DNA of 64,000 bases from contig NC_088313.1 of NCBI RefSeq assembly GCF_910592395.1, positions 6,078,501-6,142,500 of the forward strand. Direction: 5' to 3'. The notes beneath the pieces were generated by a model, which made no database searches, was not told the DNA's origin, and worked only from the letters and a program-made list of their open reading frames with translations. The stretch is from Lineus longissimus (lineage: Eukaryota; Nemertea; Pilidiophora; Heteronemertea; Lineidae). Positions 1 to 12,079 of this stretch are shown here, in pieces (position 1 is the stretch's first letter; each line of letters begins with the position of its first letter). Both the position numbers and the translations under genes were made by a program.

Positions 1-900
1 TGCAACCAGCTGAAATTAAAGAAAAAGGCATTTTAGTAACTGAAGGAATGTTTACCAGTCAAAAAAAGGCACTGTTTTGGAAACACCCTGTACAAAAATA
101 CAGCAACAAACTGGAATGTGGGTCAATGGGCGAGTTCATTTTGCTAACAGGTGGATGATATACCAAGAACTTTTCTATATTTGGCGAATTCTTAAGACTA
201 TATTTATCAATTACATCTGTAAAGATATTTTCAACATAAACTATGGTATATGCTAACTCATGGCTTGTTCATAAGCACGATCATGACTTATTATTGTACT
301 ATTACCCATGCTGTACCCCTTTCACCAAAATAGACCCGACCATCGAACTTCAAAACTCAACTATTTTTAGACATTTGTTCTTCAAATGCATTTTCTGCAT
401 GAATATACAGCAAACTAACATAAAATAGATATATATTTTAAAAGTAAAGATTTAAATGAATACTGGAAGTAACTCGTTTTGCTAAATAACGATCAAGGGA
501 ATTCGATGTTGTCCGATGAACTTGGCACCCCATCTCAATCTCCGTCTGCAAGTCGGCCATTTTGAATTTGAGCAGATCAAAGTTTGAGAAATTTCAGAAT
601 AAACGCACGATTCTGTACGAAACTGAAATGAGTTATGCAAAACAGCCGGGGTATTTATGATATATGATATTATGCCTACCTGGCTATCTAGTCTTGAAGA
701 ATTCCGAAATCTGTAACTTGTCGAAAAATCGATAAAAAGCATGGAAATCGCCACTGTTTCGTTAATTTTGGTCCAAATTTCATGAAATTTTCAAGCCGGG
801 TGAATGGTCATGTAACACAACTTATGAGCCAATGAAAACCGTCGTATCTAATTCGAGCACGTGTACAGAAGCGCGCTGATGTTTGAACGATGCCAATGCA
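1..900. other. No recognisable gene
   Basis: Only short ORFs with no family resemblance are present. A TTAA followed by CCCTTTGG at 901-908 looks like a piggyBac-type end facing the transposase at 1029-2742, but I could not find its partner on the other side. Confidence 0.5.
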
Positions 901-1028
901 TTAACCCTTTGGCTGAATGGGTATTGCGATAATGTGCGAGATGTGTATTGGCGACAATGTTTACATAGCGGTTAACAGGCTTTTCGCATGGACCAATCGT
1001 TGGGCAGCAGGCTAGTAGGCAGAATGGT

Positions 1029-2742
1029 TTATTTCGATGTCATGTTTAGGCTTAGCTGAAACAGCTGTGTAGAGTGCCTTTCCAAGCACACAACACACAA
1101 GTTATCTGTTGTGGCATCCTCAGGGATCACGGGCTCATGGCCCTGTCCATCCATTCTGGTAATCGGATTTCCCGCTCCGAAAGACCTCTTCCTCGTCCGA
1201 CCACTGTATGTACCCACAGGCTGATGAATTACTTCCAAAAAGAACTCCTCAAAATCTCTCTTCCTCTTCCCTGGGGGGCTGTGATTGACAAAGAAGCCTT
1301 CTATGATATAGGCATTAAAGACTGCCCACATCAGACTCTTCCTGGAAATCCGATTGTACCAATGGTACGTCTTTCTTGATCTATCAATTTTTGTCATTTT
1401 GTCGTTGAGGTCAAAACCCCCCATGTACTTATTATAGTCCTCCACACTAGGATTGGCTGCTTTTTCTAAGGCCTCCCCCTGCTTGTAACGCCTGGTAACA
1501 GTCAACCCAGCTTGCTCTGGATCATGAATTGTCGACAAGTAATACACCACCCGATTGTCCTTCCAAGTTGTCACAACCATCCCAGTAACTGCATCCACTC
1601 TCCACTAGGAGATCACCTCGAGCCATTCTAGTTGCTTGAGGCTTGGTCTTCTTGAGAACATCTGGAAACTGCCTTCTGTTTGGTTGAACTGTACCACAGA
1701 AGTAAAGCTCCCTCTGCAGGGTATGGTACATCAGTGCAGGACTAGTATAAAACCTATCTATATAAATGTGATAGCCCTTCTGAGAGATGGGCTCTGTCAG
1801 GCTGAGGCATACTGTTTCCCCCAGGCCAACATTAGGATAGGCATCATTGTTCATATTCCTCCCCACATAAACCTCAAAGTTATAATTGTAGCCAGTCTTG
1901 CTCTCAGCTAGCATCCACACCTTGATACCCCACTTTACGGGCTTGTCTTTCATGTACTGTTTCATACCCAATCGGCCCTTGAATGGCACCATGCATTCAT
2001 CTATAGCCATCTCTCTTTCTGGAACAAAGTTATCCATGAAAGCTTTCTTGAGATGTAACAGCAGAGGCTTCAGTTTATATAGTTTATCAGCTGTTTGGTC
2101 CTGGTCCCTTGCCTTGTCTTCATCACAAAAGTGCAAGTACCGCAAAATTTGCGTGAAGCGCCGACGCCCCATGATAAGGGAGAGCCCTGGAAATGACATC
2201 ATGAAATTGTCCCTTTCATTATCCCACACACTCTCAATCCTACAATCTAAGTACTTCTCTATGAATAATAACATGCCAAAGAATGCCTTGAGTTCAGCAG
2301 TGGATTCAATCTCTTTCCATGCAGACTTGTTTGCGTCAGGGTCACGGTGTTTCTTACGACTGGCATTCAGATTGGTAAGGATTCTAATCTTGTCCAAGAA
2401 AGCATCATCAAAGAATAGTTGAAAATAATCAATAGCCAAACCATTGCCTGGGGGGTTTTGAATGGTAGGACCAGGGGTTTCCTCAAAGTTAACTCTATCA
2501 ATAGGTTTCAAACGGTTCCTCCAATTCAAATCAGGAACATCTCCAACGTTGCCAGGGAAACCAAAAAAATCCTCATCTTCTTCATCATCACTGTCCAAAA
2601 ACAGGTCCCCTAATCCGGCAAAAGGATCTACACGTACATTTGCATTGAGAAAGTTATTTCTGGGAGCAACGGCATCGTTATCTCCGTCGGAATCATCCCC
2701 AGAAGCATCAAAGTCCTGGCCACCAAAGTCAACATTCGCCAT
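1029..2742 (-). pseudogene. PiggyBac transposase 1 (frameshifted)
   Basis: This is a DDE_Tnp_1_7-type piggyBac transposase of about 590 residues read in two frames. The N-terminal 406-residue ORF (1522-2742) opens with an acidic, disordered stretch and then carries the RNase H-like core. The first catalytic Asp is in AIDECMVPFKG and the second in YIDRFYTSPAL. A one-base frameshift at about 1590-1605 moves the reading to a second ORF (1029-1598). That ORF holds the third catalytic region, KYMGGFDLNDKM. The usual C-terminal Cys/His ring-like domain is reduced to one CxxC (NLCVVCLERH) before a stop, so the end is also decayed. The start is the ATG at 2742, followed by MANVDFGGQDF. The family cuts and pastes DNA at TTAA sites in the nucleus. 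This copy should be inactive. Confidence 0.9.
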
Positions 2743-3292
2743 TTTTAAATCTCTTCAAATGTAAACAAACAAACTGTCACCAAAGTACTTATAAATCGCT
2801 CAAATCTCGATCTAAATCCACAAACTAAACGGCAAATCGAAGTGTCAGCCATTATCATTGCAAATAACGCGAGAACTCGCGATGTCCGTGACTACGCAGT
2901 TAGTGGGATTGGCGCGAAATTCAAATAGATCGTCAGCCCGGTAAACCGGGAAGTGGTGGTGAAAAAGTTAAAAAATCATTACAAACATGACTCATGATAA
3001 GACAATATACCATGTCTTCAATTATTGCGATGTATCAGCAACATTATACGATAGGCCTACACTTACACGTGTTCTCTCCCTTCTTTTTAAGTAGTCGGAT
3101 GGCCGTGATTGCACTGCTGGCTCCTGCGCTGCTGGCTCCTCCGACATGTCAAAAGGTGGGGGTCCAGAAGGCTTAGCTGTCTGAGCAGAGTCATATATTG
3201 TCGGCACTGCATCCGACTTCTACTTCCAAGTTCTGGAATAAAAAAACAAAAATGCTTCCAGCACTGTACATTTTAAATCAATGGCAATGGGT
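2743..3292. other. Flank of piggyBac 1, nothing recognised
   Basis: Presumed 5' flank of the minus-strand piggyBac 1 gene. No matching terminal repeat, promoter motif or other gene was found. Confidence 0.4.
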
Positions 3293-3958
3293 GAGGTCAA
3301 ATGTCGAGTTTAGTTGAGTTCAGTTAACTCAACTCTAGTTAACCTCTTCAGTACCAGGGCTAAATGTCCCCAGAATACCAGGGTATTTTTGGCATTTTTC
3401 AAGATTTGATATAGTTTGTTTGTAAAATCCGTAGCAACCAAATCTTTGGAGATAGACCCAATAAAGTATACATTTTTGGAAAGGGGAAAGATAGGGCTAT
3501 CGATTGGTATTGGTTGCTAGCTCGTATCTGTAAATTGGTGATCAATTACCAATATCGATTGATTGGTTTTTTGATTTTTGTGATTTTCATAATGAAACAA
3601 TGATTTTTTTTGTAAACTATGACTTCTTTTATTCCTTCCTGAACAAAGAATCATTATTGATAGGTCTGATCAACAGGTGATTGGTTGCATATCGATTACT
3701 GATCAATAACCAATCAGTCCAGAAATGAGCAGATTTCTTACGTTTTCTTCACTCTATCAGCACATATCTTCACTACATATGGACAGGACATCCATCCTTC
3801 TTCACTCCTAGCTGATCAGTGATTGATCGATTATTGATCAGTGATCGATAAGTGATCGATAAGTGATTGGTTTCCTGATTTTGGCGGGATTTCAGCCTGA
3901 TTTTTTACACTTTTTAGTCCACATCAAATGCCAAACTTATTGACAGTCCAGACAGTCC

Positions 3959-6358
3959 TTACACTTCCCAGTATCTACGTTTGGTGTGGTAAACTTCGAA
4001 GCATTCCTCAATGCACAGCCCTGGCTGACTCGGACATTGTGCACAGATGAACTTGCTGACACGACGGATGCCTCTTGAGGAGCAAACTTTGCATCTTGCA
4101 ACAGGTTTTTTCCACGTGTCGCTGTCAGGTTTCCTTGATATAAAGTGACGTTCAGTCAGACGAATGACCGTTTCAACTCTCTGGTCGTCAGCAGCAGCAG
4201 CTTGTTGATCATGGTCTCCGGGGAAGACAAGGGATGCAATGACCTGAAAGATGAAGAAGACAAATGTAACACATGTTGTATCTGTCATAAACATTGTTCC
4301 TTTTTTTCTCAAGGAATCTCGAACATACATCACGTGAGAAGTTCAGGAATGGCTTCTTGTTTCCGTCTTTCTGGTAGACGATGTGGGCATTGAGTAGAGC
4401 AACTTGTATCAGGTGAAACGTCAGCTTTTTGTACCACTTCACCGTCTTTCTGGCTGCATTGTAGGGTTTTATAATGTGCGCATTGGTCAAGGAAAGTATA
4501 TGATAAGATATGATTAGAAATTGAGAGGTATAAAAGTTATTGAACCTGTACTTTTACTATTTTGTAAAGGATATTTGATCTTGAAAATCAACACCACCCA
4601 TTGAAACATTGTAGTCGGTGACTGCTACTGGCTTCCGAAGTCTTGGGGCATCGTTGCGTCATTGACCTGGAGCTCTGACGGGGACAGTTTCCTCAGTATG
4701 GATTGTGCTCAGCATGTGGACCACCTTCTTGTCACGGAACTTTATACACAAGAGTTGGTCAGAACGCCATCCTCTTGTCTCTCCAGCTGGAATGTTGGTG
4801 TTCCGAATCATTCTGTCGAGGTAGTTCTTGTGCATCGTTCCACAAGCATTTGTTTCTCTGTAATGGAGGTACGCAAACAACCTGTGCGTAGTGTAGAAAT
4901 TATCTACGTTAAGCTTGTACCCTTGATCTAGAATTGGAAGCATCAGATAAACGACCATCTTCTCCGGCTTGTTGAAGTCAGCAATTGTCCGAGGGAGAGC
5001 GTTCTGCAAGTCGTGAGTAGGATCCTCTCTACCAGAGTAGATTCGCATGCGGAAGGTGTACCCAGATGAGGATTCGCAGAGCAAATAGATCTTTATCCCA
5101 AACCGTGCACGCTTCAAAGGGATATACTGGCAAAAAACCAGCCTTCCCTTCCACAGAAGTAGGGACTCATCAATTGCAATGTTCGCCGATGGGGTGTAAA
5201 TTTCTTGGAAGACGTCAGAGAGGTGGGTGAGGAGGGGGCGTAGTTTGTAGAGACGATCACGGTTCGGGTCGTTTCGATTTGGCTCATTTGCAGTTTCATT
5301 CAAGTGGAAGAACTTTAGAATCAATTGAAACCTATTTCGTGACATGATCTGTCCGAAGATAGGGGTTCTGTACAGAGGATCTGTAGACCAATATAAATGA
5401 ATCACTGGCTTCCTTATGATTCCCATGAGCAAAACCAGTCCCATGAACCTCTTCATTTCTGACCTGTCGACATCCCTCCAGGCACGGACAAGAGACTGAG
5501 GGGGTACAGCATCTCTACCCCCCCCCCCTTGCCATCAATGAATTCGGTCGCATACAGATTGGTTTGGGCAACGATGTGATCTATGATGTTATTACCAATG
5601 AACAGTTCAAAGTAGTTTATTGGCTCGAAATTTTGGGTGTTGACATGTATACCATGATTACCAGTAAATGCGTGGACAGTCGGTGGTTGCATCGCCGCCG
5701 GCCTCCAATTTAGATCTGGAATGACCCAATCGTCACCACCATCAGATCTGTCGCTGTCATCATCCCCATCACTAGGACCACCATCGCCGTCATCATCCCC
5801 ATCACCAGAACCATCATCTCCATCGTCGTCAACATCCCCTTCATCAGGACCATCATCTCCATCGTCGTCAACATTCAAATCACCAGGACCATCATTTCCG
5901 TCATCATCATCAACCGGCTCATCTTCATCAGAATCAGGGACAGGAAGGGGCATGCGTACAGTTCCACGACGTCCTCCAAAGTGTGGACGAACAGGAGAGG
6001 CCTTAGCCTCAGTTGTAGGCCTTCTGGTGCTTGGGGCCGGGGTGGAGGTGCTTGGGACCGGGGTGGACGTACTGGCGACTGGGGTGGAGGTGCTCGCCCC
6101 CGGGGTTGAAATTAGTCGGGCAAGAGGAATGAGGTCTTCTGGATCCCACTCATCATCACTAAAATCATCAAAATTGGCATCTCTGCCTGCGCGATCATCA
6201 TCCAAATCATCATGCATAACATCATTCGGTAGACGCAAATCAGTATCATCAAGGTCGTCATCACCTTCAAGATTCTCCTCCCCACTGCTCTCATACTCTT
6301 GGGAGTCCTCCAAAATACGAGAAACAGCCTCATCTAACCCAAACTTGCGCCTACTCAT
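3959..6358 (-). pseudogene. PiggyBac transposase 2 (several lesions)
   Basis: The likely start is the ATG at 6358 (MSRRKFGLDEAVSRILEDS). The N-terminal region is very acidic with Ser/Thr/Pro repeats and long Asp runs. The core then shifts frame near 5456. Catalytic Asp residues are visible in IAIDESLLLWKG, in LNVDNFYTTHRL and, after another frameshift near 4665, in VSMGGVDFQDQ (4580-4600). About 100 bases of non-matching sequence, perhaps an intron or small insertion, separate this from KPYNAARKTVKWYKKL (4440-4470). The C-terminal Cys-rich domain survives at 3965-4100 with CKVC, CAQCP, LCIEECFEVYHT. All domains of the family are therefore present in order but spread over several frames, so the copy is dead. 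It is a different piggyBac lineage from copies 1, 3 and 4. Confidence 0.88.
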
Positions 6359-6581
6359 ATCTACATGTAACAGAAAACGATTCGAAAATGTTCCACCACG
6401 TGGTAAAATTGGTTTGACTTGCCCTGTGTATAACTGTGTATAGAGCTGGCATACAGCCGCCAAAACCCAAAACCGAGGCACCATCTATCCAGGCAAAGGT
6501 GTAACTGGCCCTAACGAACATCAAACACGGTAAAACAAGGAATAGTTGGGCGTACCAGGCTCAAGAGAAACAAATTCTTTT

Positions 6582-6642
6582 GCGACCGACTTGTCGGTCG
6601 CTGGTGAAAAACCTTATTTGAGAACGACCGACTTGTCGGTCG
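6582..6642. promoter_or_regulatory. Paired palindromes in the piggyBac 2 end
   Basis: GACCGAC-TT-GTCGGTC, a perfect inverted repeat, occurs at 6582-6601 and again at 6625-6642, just inside the right terminus. Paired subterminal palindromes are typical transposase-binding sites; that role is inferred. Confidence 0.5.
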
Positions 6643-6661
6643 CCAGTATTTAAGAGGTTAA

Positions 6662-6923
6662 CTCAACTCTTATCCTTTTTCAACCCAAGATTTGACCTCC
6701 CCCTTCGAGTTAGATCATCCATGGATAATCAGAGGGTTAACCCAAAGTTTACTCCGAGTAAACTCAGATTAATGAGAAAAGATTACTCTGGGATTGAATC
6801 AATCTTAGCAAACAGCCAGTTTCAAACTTCAAATCATTACAAATTACACTAAAGTTGAGTTATCCCCTAGGAGTTAACTCGGAGTTAACCTCGTGAGAGG
6901 TCAAGTCTTGGACTAAGAACGTT
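6662..6923. repeat. Terminal repeat region beside a Harbinger transposase
   Basis: The stretch contains several GTTAACTC/GAGTTAAC words and ends with GAGGTCAAGTCTTGGAC at 6897-6913, only 11 bases before the Harbinger ORF. The same word set with ...AAGACTTGACCTC is found at 18740-18905 in the opposite orientation, suggesting the terminus of one Harbinger family. Confidence 0.45.
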
Positions 6924-7685
6924 TTGTTCAGAAAGGAAGCAGCCATGATTTTCATGCCAGTTTTTCAAGCTGTAGCTGCAAACAGAAGAGAAGAAAACCA
7001 TGTAAGGAGGCCTGCTTTTAGCAGTGAACCAGTTTATAAACATTTGAGATTATCCGAGGACCAGTTTGAGGTCATAGCAGGGGGATACCATGCATGGAGT
7101 AACCATGGCAACATGTTTTACGAAACTTCACGGAAGAGGATGGAGACATTTTTACTTTATCTTGCATCTGGGGGATACCACCGTCAATTTGGGTACACTC
7201 AGGGGATTAGCAAATCAACTGCCGTATTACATGGAAGGGAAGTAGTAAATTTTTTCATGGACAATTGTCACCGATATGTTGCTTTCCCTCCAGCAAATCA
7301 ACTTCAACAGTTGAGCACTGTTCTTGTGGATGTCGACGGTGTTGAAAAGCATGTAATCCTGTATATCGATGGTGTCATCATTAAGGTGCAGGGTCCTGAC
7401 CATGGAGGAGACGCCTATTTCTGTGGCCGGAATGGCAAGTCATGCGATTCCATTAATGCACAATACATCGACGATAAACATGGACGGATTCGCTATATCC
7501 TGACTGGACTCCCTGGATCTACCCACGACAAAACAGCAGCCGAGTGGTCCCAGGAGCTTATTGAATTCCTTGATCAACTACAACAAAATTATGTTGTTCA
7601 AGGTGATGCTGCATATAGGAACCTTCATCCCAATATTGTGCATCCCTTTACTGGACGCAACTTGACCCTTAAAAAGCCGAATTAA
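6924..7685 (+). pseudogene. PIF/Harbinger transposase, C-terminally truncated
   Basis: The 253-residue ORF matches the DDE_Tnp_4/HARBI1 type. The N-terminal helical part (residues about 20-130) includes LSEDQFEVIAGG and RKRMETFLLYLASGGYHRQ. The catalytic core shows the first Asp in ILYIDGVIIKVQGP, the second in LTGLPGSTHDKTAAEW and the third in VVQGDAAYRNLHP. Family members normally continue for about another 80-100 residues with an RVEN..G..K.R-type helix. Here the ORF stops in HPFTGRNLTLKKPN and no continuation is seen in any frame to 8100. Harbinger transposases cut and paste with a Myb/MADF partner; none lies adjacent to this fragment. The ATG at 6924 may be internal to an older exon. Confidence 0.82.
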
Positions 7686-8171
7686 TCAGGATTTTTCATA
7701 TTTTTTCAGAGTAAGGTAAAGCATATTTTATTTTATTTTTAGGGCAAAGCAGACTGGTTGAAATATATTAAATGTATACATTTCCTGAAATGGTATTCGT
7801 TGTAGTCTCTGAAAAAAATTATTTTGTTAGTAATTTACATGTTCATGCATTATTAATTAGTGCTATTAGCATAAATTGTTAACGATAAACATAAAAAAAT
7901 TACTTTACTTTGAAATTACTCACTCTTCTTGTCTTTTTCTTCCTGTTTTTTCACTTGAAACATATTGTAAATGATCCTGACTGTCCTGTGTAGCAAGGAA
8001 ATTGTCATAGCACATCCAAAAAAAGTTTTATGAGTGTTTTATATCCACTATACTGTGACGCCCGAGGCGTCCAAAAATGTAAAATAATCCAAAACGTCAA
8101 TAACATGAAACTGTCTTTGAAAACCTCACAATATTTACACCAGAATGATTAGAAACACACTCCTACTACTC
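7686..8171. other. AT-rich sequence, nothing recognised
   Basis: Low-complexity T- and A-rich sequence follows the truncated Harbinger ORF. I see no coding, RNA or repeat structure. Confidence 0.5.
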
Positions 8172-8634
8172 CTACTGTCCATACAAAGCTCCAAACTCCT
8201 CCCTATGATAGTCATCATGACATCCATCCCTGCAGAGGCGCGTCCTACATGGTTCACAACCAAAGACCGTTTCAACACGTCTGGCAGCTGCTCCATTTCC
8301 CAGACAACAAAAGTGACATCTACCCCTCTTCATATCATTCTTGTCAGCCAGGTTGACAGATTTGTGCTCTTTCCTCAACAAGAGTCCTGGTGAAGCAATC
8401 AGTGGTCTACGGCCAAGCAATTTCTTGCAAGTGAAATTGCCACACAGACTATGGATAATCTGACAACCGAACATCTTCACTGACAGGGGAGGGGCTTGAC
8501 AGCTTTCTGAGGCATGGGGTTGTTGATCAGAAAGAAGCTCTGCTTGTAAATGATGTAACTATTTACCAAGGCAGCATTGAGAAAGTTGAGGAAGAGCCTC
8601 ACCCACCACCTTCTAGATTTCCTGTCGGTGGCAT
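8172..8634 (-). pseudogene. PiggyBac C-terminal remnant
   Basis: Two overlapping frames encode the end of a piggyBac transposase. At about 8485-8632 the reading is DRKSRRWWVRLFLNFLNAAL, the helix after the catalytic core. After a frameshift the ORF at 8172-8480 ends with the Cys-rich domain: RCHFC, FGCEPCRTRLCRDGCHDDYH. The catalytic Asp residues are absent. The remnant is cut off exactly where the AT-rich 3' tail of the minus-strand LINE begins (8635), so the LINE probably inserted here and separated it from its upstream part, which I could not locate. Confidence 0.8.
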
Positions 8635-9653
8635 ATATATATATTTATTTCGTACTTATGTACAGAATTACAGAGTAAGTTTGTGCGAAGTGCCAAGTGC
8701 AGTGCAATTTTCAGACTACTAATAAGCTAACATTGTTATTAACTAGTTAATGCACAAGAAGTTAATAATGTCATTACATTCCTCCTTATTTAAGATATTA
8801 GACTCGTTGTCTCTCATATATAATAGTTCACGAATTTGAAGACCTACTGGGACAACATTATTATTATAGGTAACATTAATCTTAGTCAGTGAGACATCCT
8901 TATTCCATTTGCTAAAACGATTGATTTCATATTTACTGCACAGAAGGTTAAATGATTTTCCTAAAGCAGAACGACAACCTTTCACACAAAGTGACTTACA
9001 GAGAGAAATATACACATTATCAGATTTAAAAAGCACATCAAAATATCTAATAAATCTTTTTTCAACCTGGGCTTGAATACAACAATCATTTACAATCGAT
9101 GGAAGGAGCTCATTATGGGTGCGATATGGTAAGAACATTAATAAACGGATACACTTCCTCCATGCTATATACAAATTCTGCACAAAAGGTGTGGAGAGAT
9201 ACCAGCTTTGAAAACCATATAATGACATACAATAACTTTTGAACAGGCGATATTTTACATCAGGATTAGTATAACGAAATTGTGATAATAACATGTTTGT
9301 TCTCTTATATAAATCATTGACAGAGGCTTGAATTTTTTGCTGCATAATATTCATCCCGAGTAAAATTCCTAAATGCACTTCTGATAGTGATGGTCTTAAC
9401 ACAGTCCCTTCAAATTCAATGTGAACATTAACTACTTCTCCAAAAACAAGGAGTTTCGTTTTCGTTGCATTAAATGTTATATTAAATTCTATTGTAAAGC
9501 TAGAGGCAATCTTAAGCATCTTTTTTAAAGCACTAACTGTAGGAGATAAAATAATAATATCATCTGCATAAGCAAATGCGCCACAAAAAATTTAACCAAC
9601 ATAACATCCTAAACCTGATTTCCTTAGAGAGATTAAAAGTTCATCTAAATAAA
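8635..9653 (-). mobile_element. LINE reverse transcriptase, C-terminal part and 3' tail
   Basis: The minus strand encodes the second half of a non-LTR retrotransposon RT. From the Helitron junction at 9653 it reads IYLDELLISLRKSGLG, then one in-frame TAA (9592-9594), then the catalytic FAYADD box (9559-9570). The thumb and C-terminal domain follow in the 258-residue ORF at 8743-9519, including FNATKTKLLVFG and LYGFQSWYLSTPF. The 3' end is an AATAAATATATAT run at about 8635-8655. Its style resembles CR1/L2/Rex-like elements. It is the downstream part of the RT found at 13651-14432; a Helitron separates the two. Confidence 0.88.
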
Positions 9654-10418
9654 TCTATATTATAAGAGAGAAGACCGTTTCTTGCGCACACTCCTTCTGA
9701 AGATTGGCCATGCTTAGGCTGTGACACTCCATACCAATACAACGTTTGTTGGTTACACTGGGTTGTTTGCGGGAAAAAAATGCAATATTTTGACTTTAGG
9801 GGGTCACAATAAGGGTTTTAATTTTGACCACTCAATTCTCCCAACTCCCAACACCAAACTCAGGGACATGGTTTGGGGTATTGTTTGGGGTATTTCATAA
9901 AGTGCAATTGCAATGGGGCCTTTCTTGGAAACTGGGGGATCGTGATGTTTTACGTTAGCCTTACAGTCATGATTGCCTGTGGTTTTTTGTTCAAAACATC
10001 ATTATTAGTGTTAGAAGCTGATATGATAAGCTGATATGATAGGATCACGCTCTGGAAATAACTATGGAGAGTGGACTTTTTAGGTACTACCCCTTTGTGT
10101 GCCCCATTCTATTTTTAACTCATGATGTGATCAACTAAGGGACATGGTTTGGGATATTTCATAAAAAGCGTCGGGGAAAAAACGTGTGTTGAAAGGCCGT
10201 TTTGAAAGTCGGTTCTTTTAGTGTCTTAGGTGAGTGTCTACATAAATAACTTACACTATATATATAAAAATATCAGGAATAAAGCACCATGCAAATAGGT
10301 GTGCATCCTTACATGCATAGATTGGCCTTGGCTGTCCTGCATTTTCTGCAAAACAAACCACTGTTGACAGTTGACTGCACGTCTGCAATATACACAATGT
10401 TGGGTATCCGATTCGCGG

Positions 10419-11066
10419 ACAACTTAGAAAGTCATCAAATTCTCTGCCAAGAAAACCTCTCTCAACATATCCTTATGACTTTTCATGTACTTTATAATCA
10501 TACACCTGTCCTCAAAAATATCTTTCACGAATCAACTTGGGAAATTTTGACTTTGAAGCAAATTTTGGAGCGTGTCTACCAAGTCATGTTCGCAAAGTAC
10601 GTTCACAAACGAAAATCTTCTGGGACCTCAGCGCCTCTACCGGTAGCCGGTCGTACTAGGCTTGATATTGTATGAGATTTCGTTTGTGAAGGGTCATCCT
10701 AAACAGCGTCCACCAGCGTCCACCAGCGTCCACCAGGTTTCAAAGTTATCAAAATTATATTTTCTTGACATAAATCAATAAAATAGGTTATTTAAAACAT
10801 ATTCTGCAAGTTTTATTGCAATATATTGAAAAATAAGTGAATTATCTGTGCTAGAAGTCAGACCCATCATGCCCGATAAAATCCGGGAACGTGCTTTGTG
10901 AACATGACTTGGTAGACACGATCCAAATTTGCTCCAAAGTCGAAATTTCCCCAAGTTGATTCGTAAAAGATATTTTTGAGGACGGGTGTATGATTATAAA
11001 GTACATGAAAAGTCATAAGGTTGAGAGAGTTTTCTTGGCAGAGAATTTGATGACTTTCTAAGTTGT
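10419..11066. repeat. Large inverted repeat inside the Helitron
   Basis: Bases 10419-10606 are closely matched in reverse complement by 10886-11066, with a few substitutions and short indels and a loop of about 280 bp. A transcript would fold into a stem of about 180 bp. The open frame at 10289-10675 runs through the left arm and is probably incidental. Confidence 0.85.
10704..10733. repeat. Three tandem copies of CAGCGTCCAC
   Basis: Three perfect 10-bp units lie in the loop of the large inverted repeat, between its two arms. Confidence 0.85.
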
Positions 11067-11550
11067 ACTATATAGCCTATGCATCCGTGCATGCATGTAC
11101 ATTGTGCAGTACATGTGTAGTGTACTTTCGGCCTACCTTGCACTGCCACTGGACTGGTACTGGCACATGATTAGTAATCTTCTTCCTAATCCTCATTTAT
11201 TCCAACTTCAATTTATGTAATACAACACCTAACACAAAATCGAAGAAGTTCTCATGTACTCATTTTTCTTTTACTACAGCTCCATCAGTTTCATCAGTCA
11301 ACCCACTTGAATTAAGTACCGCCAACTGCCAGGCCACGCTCTTTAAGACTCCTACCAACAATCATCACACGATTAACCACAGCACAGTGTGAGGTAAGTA
11401 AACTTCACCATGTAGGCCAACATTCAGGCATAAAATCGTAATATAGATATCAGAAGGCGCTTGGACAATATCATCATGAGTAATCGCTTCCGACCCAGCC
11501 ATGCCTCAGTATTTTCAAAATTCATTTATTCTGACATTTTCCCTTTTCAG

Positions 11551-11827
11551 TTCCACCATCACCAGTTTTTACCATCATCATCATCCTGCTGCTGTCTCAC
11601 CATTATCTACCATAGTAAGTATCAATGACCAAACACATCCGAGGACATCTTCGCAGAAGGTGCTCAGCAGACAATATCAGCATGAGTAATAGGCCTACAC
11701 CCTTGCCTATGTATGTGAGCTTTCCAAAATTCCATATTCTCTCATTTTCCCTTTTCAGTTCCATCATCACCAGTTTTCACCCATTATTCAACACCATCAG
11801 CCACCTACTTCACTATTATCTACCATA
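11551..11827 (+). repeat. Duplicated exon-like unit with splice sites
   Basis: Two similar units, 11551-11614 and 11759-11827, each follow the same acceptor context (TTTTCCCTTTTCAG) and each end at CCATA before the donor GTAAGTATCAATGACC. Both encode similar His/Pro/Ser-rich peptides. About 145 bp of related flank is copied too, so an exon and its intron edges were duplicated in tandem. They could be alternative or consecutive exons of the gene ending at 12607; this is inferred. Confidence 0.65.
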
Positions 11828-12079
11828 GTAAGTATCAATGACCTGACACAAGTCGGGACACCTTCGCAGGATGAACTTCTCTTCCAACAAATTAGTGCTA
11901 TCATCTCAAACATTGTGCCTAACCATGACCAGTATCATACGATTCAGTACAAGAAGAAGCATTCAAAACTATTCATCCAATTTGCAAAAATGTCCTCCGA
12001 GCCTGCCATTTTAATCTACTATTATGTGCTTTTACCACACACTAGCCTAGCTTTACACAATAGCCTCTTTCCTTTACAG

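Larger units (their letters stand above)
3343..6657 (-). mobile_element. PiggyBac element 2, 3.3 kb, with TTAA duplications
   Basis: The element is bounded by TTAA at 3339-3342 and at 6658-6661. Its ends are inverted: it starts CCTCTTCAGTACC and ends, in reverse complement, CCTCTTAAATACTGGCG. Inside lies one minus-strand transposase (3959-6358). The unit between 3488 and 3870 is AT-rich and crowded with ATCGATT/GATCAAT words, including near-tandem copies of TGATCGATAAG at 3843-3865. Those could be subterminal binding repeats. The right subterminal region has two perfect palindromes. Both target duplications are intact, so the whole insertion is still visible although the gene is broken. Confidence 0.85.
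3293..6706. repeat. Short MITE-like repeat split by piggyBac 2
   Basis: GAGGTCAAATGTCGAG starts at 3293 and its inverted match (ending GATTTGACCTC) lies at 6696-6706. With the piggyBac element and one TTAA removed, the two halves form a repeat of about 95 bp rich in GTTAACTCAACTC motifs. Similar GAGGTCAAGTC termini recur at 6897 and 18905, so it is probably a Harbinger-derived MITE into whose TTAA the piggyBac jumped. Confidence 0.5.

Noticed and set aside
901-2950. Complete piggyBac element 1 with two ends
   Set aside because: A TTAACCC end is present at 901 but no inverted partner with TTAA was found beyond 2742.
5721-6443. 240-residue Ser/Pro-rich plus-strand ORF
   Set aside because: It is the antisense shadow of the Asp/Glu-rich N-terminus of piggyBac 2.
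10289-10675. 128-residue plus-strand ORF in the Helitron
   Set aside because: It runs through one arm of a large inverted repeat; no family features, so treated as incidental.
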